Below, in pieces: positions 51,254-62,376 of a DNA stretch of 64,000 nucleotides. The position numbers and the translations under genes were made by a program. Within the stretch, counting starts at the first letter, position 1, and the number at the start of each line of letters is the position of its first letter. Origin of the DNA: Plasmodiophora brassicae (taxonomy: Eukaryota > Endomyxa: Phytomyxea > Phytomyxea > Plasmodiophorida); contig CP145412.1 in the NCBI GenBank assembly GCA_036867785.1, forward strand, positions 558,001 to 622,000, given 5' to 3'. Under the pieces are notes generated by a model. That model worked only from the letters and a program-made list of their open reading frames with translations, had not been told where the DNA came from and did no database searches.

Positions 51254-53814
51254 TCACAGCTTTGAACTGCTGACAGTGTACCGAGATCGAAGGTCACGGC
51301 GCATGACTTTCGCTGTTGCTGTTCTGGGCAGGGAATCGACAATACAGACTTCGTGAACCTGAGCGTGGTGGTAAGAACGATGTGGCACTGGTAGACACCG
51401 TCTATACCTTGAAAAGAGGATTAAGATGCGTCTTGATTTCTTGTTGGATGGCATCCTTCAGAGAAGAGGTCGGGACAGTAGCTAACAACGACAATCTTTT
51501 AACGCGCTTACAGCCATGCATTCCGTACCACAACGTACAGGAGGCGTCTTTTGACAATACGACGAATATGACGAGCAGGTCAGGGCCACCATCAGCCGGA
51601 GGAACAGCGATGGCAGCGCACTCACCAACTCCCGGGCACTTGGCGCACACGTTTTCAAGCTCAACGCTAGATATCTTGATACCGCCCAGTTTCATTGTAT
51701 CGTCAGCCCGGCCCATCGCCTTGTAAAACGAACCACATCTCATGATACGGTCGCCATGACGTCTGAGAATATTCCCATTCGGCCCTGCAGGCATGCCAGC
51801 GAAATATGTCTGAAACGAGCAAGTCAGTGACGGCTAGCGAATCACTTGTGTCGATCGACATGCCTTGTAGTGGTCTTGGTTCAGAATAACGTTTGAGAAC
51901 CCGAGGGACGGGCCGATTAGAGCAACCTCGCCTTCCCTAGCAACGCAGCAGATTAGCGAAACACCGATTACTGGACATCGAAAACAATTACGTCGGCGCA
52001 TCCCCAATCAGAATTGCATCGACAGAGCAGGCCAGGGTGCTAAACATGCTCGGCGCCTGACGCTGGACGACGCTGCCGCAGATGTATGCTCCCCCGATTT
52101 CAGTCCCACCGCAGTACTCGACAACGGGGGCGTAGCCAGGCCTCCGACTCATGATCCATAGCTGATCGGTCGGGTTGCTAGCCTCCCCCGTGCTTGAATA
52201 ACGTCGAACGCCGGACCAGTCGATATGGTCCAAGTAGCCAGCAGCCCTAAGCTGTTTCGTTATGCTCGGGATTAATCCAAGCATCGTCACACGAGCATTG
52301 GCGATGAATTCGCAGAACGATGGAGACGTTGGGGATCCGTAGAAAAGAGCAACGGTAGCGCGGTTCAGGAGGGACCCGAAGCACAACCAGGGCGCCATCA
52401 TCCAACCTGACACAGACATAAGAGAACGCCTGTGGCAAGACAGCCATTCCTCAGGACGCATATACCGAAATTAGTAGGCCAAGCAACACAGTCGCCTGGC
52501 TTAATATCATGATACAGATAAGCGTCTGTCGCCGCCTTGATGGGCGTCTGTACAGTAGAGATCATAAATGTTTGTGAATGCATCGGTTAGGTACTTTTGT
52601 TATCGTACACAGTGATTCCAAGGAATGGCCTTCGGGGTACCTGTTGTCCCACTACTGAACAGGATATTGATCGGATCTTCAGCGTTTCCGATCACAGCGG
52701 GAAACGCGTCCGAGCCTCTGGAGAGAAACGCACTCCAGGAAACGTCGCCTTCACCGCGAATTGGACATGCCACTTCAGCACCTGATGTGTTTGTAAGAGA
52801 CCCCCGACCGTTTGAAGTGAAGGTGCTACGAACCGGAACTGTCCGCGCTCGGTCCATTGAACTGCCCTGGTATGACAATAGTCTTGGCGGGCCAGCCGGT
52901 CGCGACCACACGTTCGTACATGGGGAGGCGCTTGCCTCCACGATAGACGAAATCTTGAGTGAAGACCACCTTGCACTCAGCGATCTCCAGTCGCGTGCGT
53001 ACTTCTTCCGACGAAAAGCTGTCAGCAACGGACACAGCAACCATGCCGGCCTTGATGATGCCCAAATAGATTGCAACGCTCTCGGCAGTCATCTGCATGA
53101 AGATGGCTGCCGTATCGCCTGGGACAAGCCCCAGTGCGTGTAGAGCACTGGCAACTCGGTTCGCGGCGCGAAGCAGGTCGGCATTGCTCCACTCATAGAC
53201 ATGTGATTCCGATTCCCGTTGGAACCGTATCGCTGGGGAAGCAGCTGGTGCTGAGAAACAGCTCTCGACAATATTCATCTACACACAAAGCAGATGTCAA
53301 GCACTGAGCAGCGCTATACGACACGGCAGGTACACGTCGATACCCGTGCGCTGGGAAGGTACTTTACAGAGTCAACTGGACCCGAAAAGACTGACGTCGG
53401 CGCGGTCGCGAATTCAATACTAAGGATCCGAATGGCAGCTTGCCAGAATGCCTCTCGATCAGCAATGGACGCGCGGTGCAACCGATCGATAACACCATCG
53501 TTCGGTGTCGCGTCAATTCCCAGCACTCGACAGAACGACACCGCATTGCTCTGGTTGATGATAGAGACATCGGGGAAGTACGCCGGCCAAGGAAGCGGCG
53601 TGCCATCATAGCACTTATGATATAACAGGTTGTGGACGGCGAAGGGTACGCTCGGCGCCAGGACATCGCGGGTCAGATGACGCCACCGGGACTCGGGCGT
53701 CGCCCCGCTCTTAAACGCAGCATTGCATGACGCGGCCAGGTCACTGCTTGCAGGGCCGGCCGGTACGCCTAACCCGACCAGCTCATTGGCAGTGACAGCT
53801 GGTGCATCCACCAT
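51254..53814 (-). CDS. AMP-forming acyl-activating enzyme, plant AAE17/18-like
   Basis: Multi-exon. N-terminal domain: MVDAPAVTANELVGLGVPAG, WRHLTRDVLAPSVPFAVHNL. Then YEWSNADLLRAANRVASALH, GIIKAGMVAVSVADSFSSEE and VVFTQDFVYRGGKRLPMYER, a pattern characteristic of AAE17/AAE18. The AMP-binding P-loop is NILFSSGTTGTPKAIPW. Late motifs are YCGGTEIGGAYICGS, MGRADDTMKLGGIKIS and LPRTATAKVMRRDLR, which carries the C-terminal catalytic Lys. It adenylates a carboxylic acid and transfers it to CoA; plant homologues are peroxisomal. The end SSSKL is an SKL tripeptide, a type 1 peroxisomal targeting signal, which supports that location. Confidence 0.88.
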
Positions 53815-54548
53815 GACAACGGAAATTTGGGATCGACGGCCACGCCCACGCCGCCGAGATGCTCCACTTTTTGTGCAAAGCGGTGTCAATAACAAAGGCG
53901 ACCTTCACCGGCGGGCGTGGTGGAACCCCCCTGGCTGCTTTGACGCGAATCGAATTGCTGATGCGCGATCGTACTTGAGGCGCATCCGTGTTCGAAGAAT
54001 GTGCGCCGATGTCAGGACATCGTGCAGTGGGCGTCTGGCAACTCCCACGTGTACAGGGCCTGACACTGGAAACTATCATAGTTGTGTGTGCACAGGATAG
54101 CAAAGGTCGACGTGTTGCCATGTTCCGTGGAACGTGGTCGGGGCCAACGGCGACATATCCTTGAACATGGATGTGCATGCGCGCTCGGCCGCAGTCAGGG
54201 GAACGAGAACCACGAGAGGCAGACGAAGACAATGATTTACGTAGGCCGCGCTTGGCTTCTCGGCCCAACCACATCGACCATGGCGTTATCGCGTCGCAGC
54301 CTTCGCCATCAGTGCAGTAACTGTGCAAAGTATGCCAGCTGCTTCGCTAGAGTGGGTCGATCTCCAGCACGCGAACGTCGAGTCAGTTGCAACAGACTAC
54401 GCGGCATCGTGGACACGTCGGCCGCATTCAGCGCAGTCAATGCTATTGGATTGTTTAGTGAACTAATACTCGCGGCCTTCCGACTTGGGGGGAGGGGGAT
54501 CGTGTTCAGGTAGACAGACTTGCTGTGGAAGGCCGTTTTGAGTCGGGC
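53815..54548. other. Intergenic region; nothing recognised
   Basis: About 730 bp upstream of the acyl-activating enzyme gene. Open frames exist on both strands (e.g. minus 53783-54328) but they are compositionally odd and overlap the neighbouring start codon. Confidence 0.4.
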
Positions 54549-55274
54549 TCACAAGCTGTTGTTCTTGACTGCGAGCGACGTCTTGCGCCTTCTGGACGAC
54601 GACGACGCGGACGCTGTATAGTTATACACGAGGTGCTCGATTTGCGCCACCTCGTGCGAAATCTCGTCGTGCAGTGCCGTCTGCTCAGCGTTGCCGTTCT
54701 CCGGGATGCCCATCGTCTGAACGTGTCGCATGATGTCGGCAAGCACGACCAGCACCATTTGCGACGACTCGCGCCAGCTGTCCTCGTCCTCCAACTGCTC
54801 GAAGCACCTATTCCATCTATCGCTGCTGGACATGGCATCCGACGGCTCTTCTGCCTTCCTCCGCTTCGCTGCCGGTTGCTCATCAACGGCGACGTCGGGG
54901 ACTGGAACTGGAGGCACAAAGACGGCCACAGGCGATTGCTGGCCGACAGGTGCTTGAACACACGTCTGTTGCTGCGGTTGGGGATCGGCAGGAGCGACGC
55001 TTGCTGTCCGATGTTGCTGTCGAGAGGTCTGCTGGGGGCACTTGCTGTTGACGTTGGGTTTTGCCCGTTCTCTGTTCTTGTAGCTAGGTATGGGGACAGG
55101 AAGGCGGGCGTCTAGCTGGACGATTAGCTGCAGGCCATGTGGGCCCTGGTGTACGAGGCGAGTGGCGGCCGGGTCTCGTTCGATCAGCGGCGCCTGCGAA
55201 CGATGAGGGCCTTTGTGATTGACGGCGTCGGCGCAGGGCATAGCTAAGCTGACTACAGGACGGTCGGTGCTCAT
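54549..55274 (-). CDS. Hypothetical protein, probably nuclear
   Basis: 241 aa from the ATG of MSTDRPVVSLAMPCADAVNH. A Gln/Pro/Val-rich middle is followed by the basic cluster AAKRRKAEEP (possible NLS), then an amphipathic helical region (SSQMVLVVLADIMRHVQTMG; HDEISHEVAQIEHLVYN) and a Ser/Arg-rich end. The helical part and its acidic surround suggest an interaction domain. No family recognised. The frame extends upstream to 55388 without ATG. Confidence 0.45.
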   Translation of the reverse strand: MSTDRPVVSLAMPCADAVNHKGPHRSQAPLIERDPAATRLVHQGPHGLQLIVQLDARLPVPIPSYKNRERAKPNVNSKCPQQTSRQQHRTASVAPADPQPQQQTCVQAPVGQQSPVAVFVPPVPVPDVAVDEQPAAKRRKAEEPSDAMSSSDRWNRCFEQLEDEDSWRESSQMVLVVLADIMRHVQTMGIPENGNAEQTALHDEISHEVAQIEHLVYNYTASASSSSRRRKTSLAVKNNSL

Positions 55275-55535
55275 TATGGACGTCCCCGAACTAAACACGG
55301 TGAACGGCTGGTCGCGAACGCTAACGCGGACGACGACCCCGCCACCGTATTGGATACTACGACTATGGTGAACCTGCGCGATCGCCAACCCACGAATATC
55401 CGGGAAGATAGACTGAAGGACAGATCAGTTCGCGTGTCCTTCCCTGGAGCGAAATATCGGCACATAAGGTACCGGGTCAAGCATACCGTTACCGGGAGGT
55501 GTTCTAAGAGAATGCCACACTCGGCGCGGAAGCTT

Positions 55536-56719
55536 TTATTTAATGCGAGCACCGATCCATTCGACAATGAGTGCAACGACCTTTTCAAATCCCATCTAAA
55601 TCGCAAGTCAATACTTACAGGGACATATCGCAACCGCATCTGACCTCGTAGAGAGTTTCGTGGCTCATTGCCGGGAATGACACCAGCGTCTTATCCGCGC
55701 TCTGCGTATGAGCATTCCAGCTCGTGATACCTTCGGGCATAACGAGGCGATCGTCGTCGCCGTAGAACACCAGGTACGGGAACGAGACCTGGCCCGCATT
55801 CGCTTGCAGCCAGTTCATTTCGATCAAGAACTCGTTGGCCATCCGCGCCTTGAGCGGCAATTTCAAGTAAAGTTTGTCGATTCCGCCACGCTTCACGACG
55901 TCCCGTGCATGGCAGATGTGGTTAATGTCGAGCGACCCGACACTGAACTTTGGCAGGAACTCCGACATCAACTGGAGGTTCGCTCTCAGCGCATGAGCAA
56001 TATAAGGCACCCCCGGGTAAAGAGACCTTGGCAGCAAACGTTTTAGCAGGTGTCGCCAATTTCGGATCTGGCTTCATGGCCGGCGATGATAGGATTACAC
56101 CGTTGAAGTACTGAGGTCGCAGCATGGCGCAGTGGGTCGCGATCGCTCCTCCCTTGGTACAGCAGAGGAATCAGACGTCGCCGCCGACTGACGTGCGGTA
56201 AACCTTTACCATGGAATGGCCAAACAGGAACTTTGGCAGTTCGCGAATCTCCTTCGGCAGCGACGTGGACACCTTGTCAACGAAGAGAAGGACGTCCCTG
56301 ATGAAATCCGAAAACCGTTCGGCGTACTGCGGCGTCCCATCTGACTGCCCATGTCCCTATAGGATCTGTTTCTCAGTTCATAGCCATCCCGGTACTGGGG
56401 CATCCTGCGTTACCTGCAGATCGACCGCGTACACGCTGACCTGCGCCTTGTTCAGCAGGCGCGCGACGTGCTCGAACCGTCCCGAGTGGTCGCCGAGGCC
56501 GTGAACAAGATAGACGAGGGCGACGGGCCGACTGGCCGCCCATTCACGCGTGAACAGCCACAGCCCCTGCTGGTTCTGTAGGTACTGCGGGAACCGTTTG
56601 CTGCACGGCGCGATGTCGCGGCACGGCTTCTCGGTCGTCTCATCGCCCCAGATCCGGGCCGCCACGACCGCTGCGGCGACTACAGCGCCGGCCCCCACGA
56701 CCGCTCGTGGCAGCGGCAT
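55536..56719 (-). CDS. Monoglyceride-lipase-type alpha/beta hydrolase
   Basis: Starts MPLPRAVVGAGAVVAAAVVA (probable membrane anchor), then LYL-like GLWLFTREWAASRPVALVYL, VHGLGDHSGRFEHVARLL and, after a splice, GxxDG-type SDGTPQYAERFSDFIRD. The nucleophile elbow FGHSMGGAIATH is created by splicing between SM and GG. Acid residue in VFYGDDDRLVMPEG; His in FPAMSHETLYE. The last exon, found after an intron beginning GTCAGATG, gives MGFEKVVALIVEWIGARIK and stop, the usual end of the fold. Hydrolyses monoacylglycerols or lysophospholipids at membranes. Complete catalytic triad. Confidence 0.9.
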
Positions 56720-57140
56720 TCTTCAGTCCGCCCCCAGAGAGTGACCTTCCCAATATTCCACTGTGAACTTTCCATGGGATTTTTGGCTCTGTACCCACTT
56801 TAGGGCCCTCGAACCACCCACTGACAGGCGACGGGCGGACCGACAGCGCAGGTCGATGCTTCGTGTGTGCAACCGGCGCGTCATCCGCACCATCTGGGAC
56901 GGCAGGCGCGGTCTGAGATCCGCCTGAAACGGCGGCGCCGGTTTGCGGTTGCCCATGGCCGGGTCGCCACGTCAATGGGAAAACGCCGCCGCCGGGACGC
57001 GGATGGCATGGTGGCGGTCGCGTCGCCCGATGCGGACGTATCCGGCGTCGTCAGCCGATGGGCGTGCGTCCTTGCGGAGCAGGGCGGCAGTGGCATCCTG
57101 ACTGCTCGGCTGGCCGAGCTGGATCGATTCGGTATTGGAC
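56720..57140. promoter_or_regulatory. Divergent upstream region, possible extra 5' exon
   Basis: About 420 bp between the lipase start and the solenoid-protein start. A plus frame with ATG at 56974 (MGKRRRRDADGMVAVASPD) runs toward the solenoid ORF in another frame. Joining the two would need a ~19-nt intron, so I did not include it. Confidence 0.35.
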
Positions 57141-58901
57141 ATGCACGGGCCCTGCGATGCCCCGGTATCTGATTCGCGTTCAGCGGGTGACGACGTTGAG
57201 GATTCCGCTCATGCACGTGTGTTCGACATCGCGCTGTGTCACGTCGCTCTTCTACTCCCACAGTACTGCTGCACGCTCCTGAACGCCCTGTCCACGGGTG
57301 GCCATGATCGAATTGCCCATGTGCTTTCCGCGGTCCTCAGTCAGGCGGACCCGCCGCTCGCTCGAAGTGTCCTGCTTGGGCTCAACGACGACGTTCGGCT
57401 TCACAGCCTTCTCGCCAGGTGCGTGTTCTCGCTGCCGACGTCGTTACAGGACGCCTACCTTGACGCTGTTGACAACGTCCCCGAACAACTTCTCGCTGCA
57501 TCGTCGCCTGTCTCGTTCCGGGCCTTGCTCATTCGGCACCGTCCAGGGCTTCGTTCCGTGATGGAATCCGTTCTCGCAGAGCCCAGTTCGCAGGCCACTG
57601 TGGAGTTATTCGCGCAATTCCCTGACTTGCATGACGTCGCGGTTAGTCGCGAGGCTTTCCAGCGGCACCTCCACGCCCCGCTTCTCTCTGCTCTATCGCT
57701 GCCCGACCCCCCTCCGGTCGCGTCATCGCTCCTCGCCAGGGTGCTGCAGGATGACACCTTGTTCCCTTCATTATTGTTGTCGCCCATGTGTCCCGCGAGC
57801 GTAATCCATTCCACCCTTCCCAGGTCGTGGACGCCGGATTCGTTCCCGGTGACGCCAACCGCCCTCCAAGTTCTCTTTTCGTTGCGCCCGCAATACCAAG
57901 GCCCGGTCGACGACATCCTGTTGTCGTACGCGCCTACCAGTTCAGATGCCATCATGTGGTACTGCGTCGCCCTTGCCGGTCTGGACCGGGCGATGCCTCT
58001 GTTCCTCCAAACGATATATCTTGGCGGTGCTGAGTCGATCGACGATACAATCGTCATGGCGGCAGCAGCGTCGCGGCTGTCTCCGGTCGCGGCGTCGTCG
58101 TTGCACGCCCTGGCGTCCGCTGCTGAAACCGAAGGTCATCCGCTGTCGCGTTTGCTGCAGTCTGCGGCCGAGTCCGGTCGGGTCATCGTTTCCCTGGCAC
58201 AGGCATGCCAGTACCGCGTTCTGGAGGCCCTCTTCCGATATCACATCCCCGCCCCTGACCTTGCCGGAACAATCGTTGACGGGTGTTTGGATCGCGTCGC
58301 ACAGTATGGCGATCGTGAGGCCGTTCGGATCGTGAGGGCGATATGGTCGAGCACGCTGCCCCCAGGTGCAAGAATACTTGAAGCCTTAAACGTCTCGTGT
58401 GCGCACGCTGACGCGTTGGCTGAATGTGCATCCGGCTTCGTTGAGGGACGCGACCTGGAACACTTCGTGCAGACTACGACGGGCGACCTGACAGCACTGT
58501 CCATGGCGTTGCGATTGCTAGCGAGTATCAACGACCCCCTGGTTGCCGTCAGCGTTCTTACCGCGGCCAACAGCGTAAGCTGTCATCTTCGTCCCGAGCA
58601 TTTCTCAGCTCTTCTCGACGCTCTCCACCGGTTCTTGCCACATTCGGGTGACACCATCCAGCAGTGGTTGCCCTGGATCGTATCGAAGTGTCTGCTCTCG
58701 ACGGAAAGCAGCCTGCGCCAGAAGGCATCCAGGTTAGTTCTCCAAGCCATACCCAAGGACGTCGTTGAGCGGCACATTGCATGGCAATGCCGGCGACTCG
58801 AGCGGCTTTGCGATGTTCCTGTCAAGCACACGGACGATGACATCTCGCTGTGGCTGATCAAAGGCTTCATGGATAATGTGAGCGATACACGACAGATGTG
58901 A
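57141..58901 (+). CDS. Alpha-solenoid protein, unknown
   Basis: 586 aa, apparently intronless, from ATG at 57141. Leu/Ala-rich helical pairs run throughout (VALLLPQYCCTLLNALSTG; LHSLLARCVFSLPTSLQDAY; PVAASSLHALASAAETEG; ALSMALRLLASINDPLVAVS; LRQKASRLVLQAIPKD). No signal peptide, membrane segment or zinc finger. It resembles scaffold subunits of large complexes, but I cannot assign it to one. Codon usage looks like its neighbours. Confidence 0.65.
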   Translation: MHGPCDAPVSDSRSAGDDVEDSAHARVFDIALCHVALLLPQYCCTLLNALSTGGHDRIAHVLSAVLSQADPPLARSVLLGLNDDVRLHSLLARCVFSLPTSLQDAYLDAVDNVPEQLLAASSPVSFRALLIRHRPGLRSVMESVLAEPSSQATVELFAQFPDLHDVAVSREAFQRHLHAPLLSALSLPDPPPVASSLLARVLQDDTLFPSLLLSPMCPASVIHSTLPRSWTPDSFPVTPTALQVLFSLRPQYQGPVDDILLSYAPTSSDAIMWYCVALAGLDRAMPLFLQTIYLGGAESIDDTIVMAAAASRLSPVAASSLHALASAAETEGHPLSRLLQSAAESGRVIVSLAQACQYRVLEALFRYHIPAPDLAGTIVDGCLDRVAQYGDREAVRIVRAIWSSTLPPGARILEALNVSCAHADALAECASGFVEGRDLEHFVQTTTGDLTALSMALRLLASINDPLVAVSVLTAANSVSCHLRPEHFSALLDALHRFLPHSGDTIQQWLPWIVSKCLLSTESSLRQKASRLVLQAIPKDVVERHIAWQCRRLERLCDVPVKHTDDDISLWLIKGFMDNVSDTRQM

Positions 58902-58969
58902 CAGCCGGCGTAACCGGTCGGCCCACGGTTAGACGTGGGCGCCATAGACTTCCAGTAGAATCCCATTGG

Positions 58970-61376
58970 TTACGTCTGCTCTCGTTTATTCGGCCACACG
59001 AGGACCTGGAATTTGTATAACGGGCGAAGCTGTCCGAGCTCGGGGAAGATCAAGAACCACTCGAGCCCGTCCTTGCTTGTGTGGCTGTCCACTCCATCGA
59101 CCGGCTGCGCGATCTGCCAGTAATCCACAAATCTGTGCGTTCGGCCTGCGATCACCTTAGCGAACAGACCTATGCACGTTCGTTCGTTGCCGTGCGGGGG
59201 CGAAACGGACCCGGATAGCACTCGACCATGACGACCTCCAGGATTCGAAGCGTCCGACGGTCCTCCTGAACGACGACCGGGGGTAGCCCGTCCTCATCGT
59301 CGACGTGTGCGACCGGCAACGGTTTCGATTGGACCTCCTCGAGCGCATCCGATGAGAAATCGGGATGCACGTGCAGAATGGCTTGCGTGCAGAGCCTCGA
59401 CACGTACACACTGTCGCGAACAGGGTCGTCAGCACCGGTTCCGGCACGGTCCGCCACCCGTTCCGACCCCTTCTTCGGATCCCCAAACCACCGGTCCTTC
59501 TCGTAGGTCGACGGGTTCTTCTCGTGCAGGAGCGGGTAGATACCCTCCAGGCAGGCGTGGTCGAGGTGCTCCGGCGTCGTCGTGTAGAACCCGATGCGGG
59601 CCTGCCTCTCGATCGGGCCGCGATCTGGGCTGGCGGCCAGGCGCTCCCCGTACGCCTCAAACGCGGTATCCAGGTGCTTGGCGAACACCTATCGGCACTG
59701 ACGTTGTAGCGCCCATCATGCACGTGCTGATGATTCGTGGCACTCACTTTGAACACCTTCAGGACCTCGACCTTGTCGATCTGTCTGGCGATGCCCATGT
59801 GCTGCAACAGGAGCGATTTCGCATCGGCGAACTCCTTATCGTCGGGCGACATCTCGCCGATCAGGCGGATCGCCGCGTTCTTGTACGTCTCGTTGTCGTC
59901 CTCCATGGCAAGCTGGTTCAGGTCCGCCAGGATTCGTCGCCGTGTGTCTCGACAGCGAACGTTGAGCAGGTCGCGAAGCTCGACGGCGGTCAGCTGCAGC
60001 AGGCGTTCGCCGTTGATGGCGTGCTCGTGAACGCCTTTGGCGTACACCTCCCCGTTCCACGCGAACGACTTGATGTACTGTGCCACGCTGGCTATGCTCC
60101 AGCGGTGGGCCCGCCCCCGGCAACGATCCGGGATCAGCAATCGTCGGCGCCCGCCGTACTCGGCTCTGTACTTGACGTGTCGCGCCACACAATTCGTTTT
60201 CCAGACGGCGTCGTAGATGCGCCCGTCGCTGTGGTAGTACGTCCCGGGGCCACAACGCTGCCCTGCCCGGTACTCGCCAACATGACGGTCGCCTTTGTTG
60301 AACCTGAACTTCTTCCCGTTCTCGATCAGGACCGTCTGGTCGGCGAAGATGAAGGTCCCTTGGCCATCCTGGGCAGCACGTCAACGTCGTGGTTTGCAAC
60401 ACGCGTTGGGACGCGTCTACCTGCTTGCCATGGGCCCACGATCCCTCGTACCGGTTGCCGGTCTTCATTCTATAGGTCCCCTGGCCGTGCCGCCTCCCGT
60501 TCCTCCATTCGCCATCGTATTCCGCTCCCGACTTCGCGTACGTCATCCGACCTTTGCCGTCGCGTTTACCGCCCTTCCACTGGCCGACGTATTCGCTGCC
60601 GTCCGCGTAGAAGAAGGTGCCCGTTCCGCCACCTGGGACGTCGTTCCGCCATTCGCCTTCGTACGACGATTGGTCGTCGAAGACCTGCACGCCGAACCCA
60701 TGGCGTTCGCCCATCTTCCATTCCCCAATGTACGATTTCGTCTTCTGGAGGAGGCGACCCTTCCCATGGCGGAGGCCTTCCTTGAACCCGCCCTTGTATT
60801 CGTCGCCCGACACCCAGACGAATCGCCCCTGGCCGTCAAACAGGCCGTCCTTCCAGTACCCTGTCGCCAGGTTAGTCGGCGCTGCCCGTATCGACGAGGG
60901 AGGATGCTGTGGATGACACCTTCATAGGATTCGCCTGCCTCGGTGCTGAGTGTGCCTTTGCCATCGCGTTCGCCCAGACGCCACCACCCGCTGTAGTAGT
61001 CGCCATCGAGCCAGACGTGGACGCCGTTGACGGGTTCGGCGCTGTCGGCCGGCGTCGGCAACCGGTTGGCGACGTCAAACTCGCGGAGGCGGATGAGGGA
61101 CCCCCTCGCCTTCAGCTGCGTTCTGGTGACGAAGGGCCTCGGCGGCAGCGCCCTCTTGTTGATCAGCGCCGCCGTGATGTCGTCGTCCATGCATTTGACG
61201 CAGTTGAAGTAGGAGAACGGGCGCGGCTTGATCGTCATGCAGTGCTCGGCGAGAGCGCCCGCCTCATCCTTCGCGCGTTTCGTCATGTCGGCACCGACGT
61301 CGTCGGGGACGTCCCCGTTTGGCCGCCATGCGTTCGCTCGCACAGGTCGGCGTTCGCCGTTGACCACATCGCTCAT
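58970..61376 (-). CDS. MORN-repeat / SAM-domain protein with PARP-like C-terminus
   Basis: Starts MSDVVNGERRPVRANAWRPN. About eight MORN repeats: GDYYSGWWRLGERDGKGTL, YKGGFKEGLRHGKGRLL, YIGEWKMGERHGFGVQV, YEGEWRNDVPGGGTGTF, YVGQWKGGKRDGKGRM, YDGEWRNGRRHGQGTYRM and YEGSWAHGKQ; more follow after an intron. Then a SAM domain (SVAQYIKSFAWNGEVYAKGV, LLQLTAVELRDLL). The C-terminal ~200 residues (ARIGFYTTTPEHLDHACLEG; DSVYVSRLCTQAI; VVMVECYPGLFAKVIAGR; LRPLYKFQVLVW) have the strand order of ADP-ribosyltransferase domains, but the first catalytic His is Tyr (FYTTT). The PARP part is inference. Several short introns. MORN repeats often bind membranes or the cytoskeleton. Confidence 0.7.
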
Positions 61377-61685
61377 TCGATCGAACGGTCCGATTCGTAT
61401 CTTCGTGCGATCGAGAGGTGCCAGAACGGCACCGCGCCGCAGTGGAGCGTTACGCGCGCGATACCTTCTTCCAGGATTGCTGCGGACAGTGACACGTGTG
61501 CTGTCTCCGACGGTTGGGCTCCGATGCAGGCGTCCCGTTTTGTGCAAAACTCGGGTCCGCCGTTCGCGCCGTCCGTCCCCGCCGGGCCTGGCGGCCACCT
61601 CCCCCTCCCGCCAATGCTCCAGGCAGGGACTCGGCCGCGCGTCGTACCCGTCGGCGATGCGCAATCGTCCTGGACGACGAGAGCC
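61377..61685. other. Intergenic region between divergent genes
   Basis: About 310 bp between the MORN gene start and the next plus-strand ORF; no motif identified. Confidence 0.35.
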
Positions 61686-62198
61686 ATGACGCCATTCACG
61701 GTGGTGTACCAGCTCGTCATGTTGATTGTCGTTGCCGTCCGCGGTCGTTGGAGAGGTTCGTCGTCAACGGCCGCACGCGTCCGTTCCAAGCGCGTCGTGG
61801 TCCCCATTGACGTCGTACCGCCTCCCTGCGCGGGCCTGCGCGCCGAACTGGCCGTCCTGCGCGCGTACTTCCGCGCCGCGTCCGAGGCGCGCCCGCCCGC
61901 GGAGCGTCTGGGCATGTGGGTGATTCTCCTAGGCGACACCCAGCTGCTCCGGCAGAAGGTTCGGCGCGGGCACCGGTGGGGCGCCGCACACCTGCGCATG
62001 GCGGCCGGCAATGACTTCGTCAACCTGCTGCAGTTCCTGCTCGTCCAGATCCGCGTCGGCCGCGTCCGCCGCTCCGCCGTGCGGTACGCGCTCTGGATCG
62101 CCCGGCACTTCGCCGCCCGCAGCACGACGCGCTTCCTGTGTACGAACTATCCCGATGCGGTGCGGGCGACCTCCTCGCGCTCCCCCTGTCATGTATGA
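61686..62198 (+). CDS. Hypothetical protein with N-terminal hydrophobic anchor
   Basis: 170 aa from ATG: MTPFTVVYQLVMLIVVAVRG, a likely signal anchor, then a basic, helical body (LAVLRAYFRAASEARPPAER; NFVNLLQ-like NDFVNLLQFLLVQIRV). The frame is open far upstream, and antisense frames are also open because of very high GC, so existence is uncertain. No family recognised. Confidence 0.4.
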   Translation: MTPFTVVYQLVMLIVVAVRGRWRGSSSTAARVRSKRVVVPIDVVPPPCAGLRAELAVLRAYFRAASEARPPAERLGMWVILLGDTQLLRQKVRRGHRWGAAHLRMAAGNDFVNLLQFLLVQIRVGRVRRSAVRYALWIARHFAARSTTRFLCTNYPDAVRATSSRSPCHV

Positions 62199-62376
62199 GT
62201 ACGAGCACGCGTTGTATATCAGCAACGGTACGAGGGCAACGCCCAACATGGCGGCCCTGCCTCAGGCCGGCGGCGGCGCCACACAGTGACGAGTAGCGGA
62301 GGCACCTCGACGTGCGCGTTCTAAAACAAGCGTCGACGGGCCAGGCGAACGCAGACCCGCGGCGGCGTTCTCCGCC

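Noticed and set aside
59307-62198. Long plus-strand frames (e.g. 59307-60785 and 60909-62198, 5' part)
   Set aside because: They are antisense to clear MORN/SAM coding sequence; open only because of high GC content.
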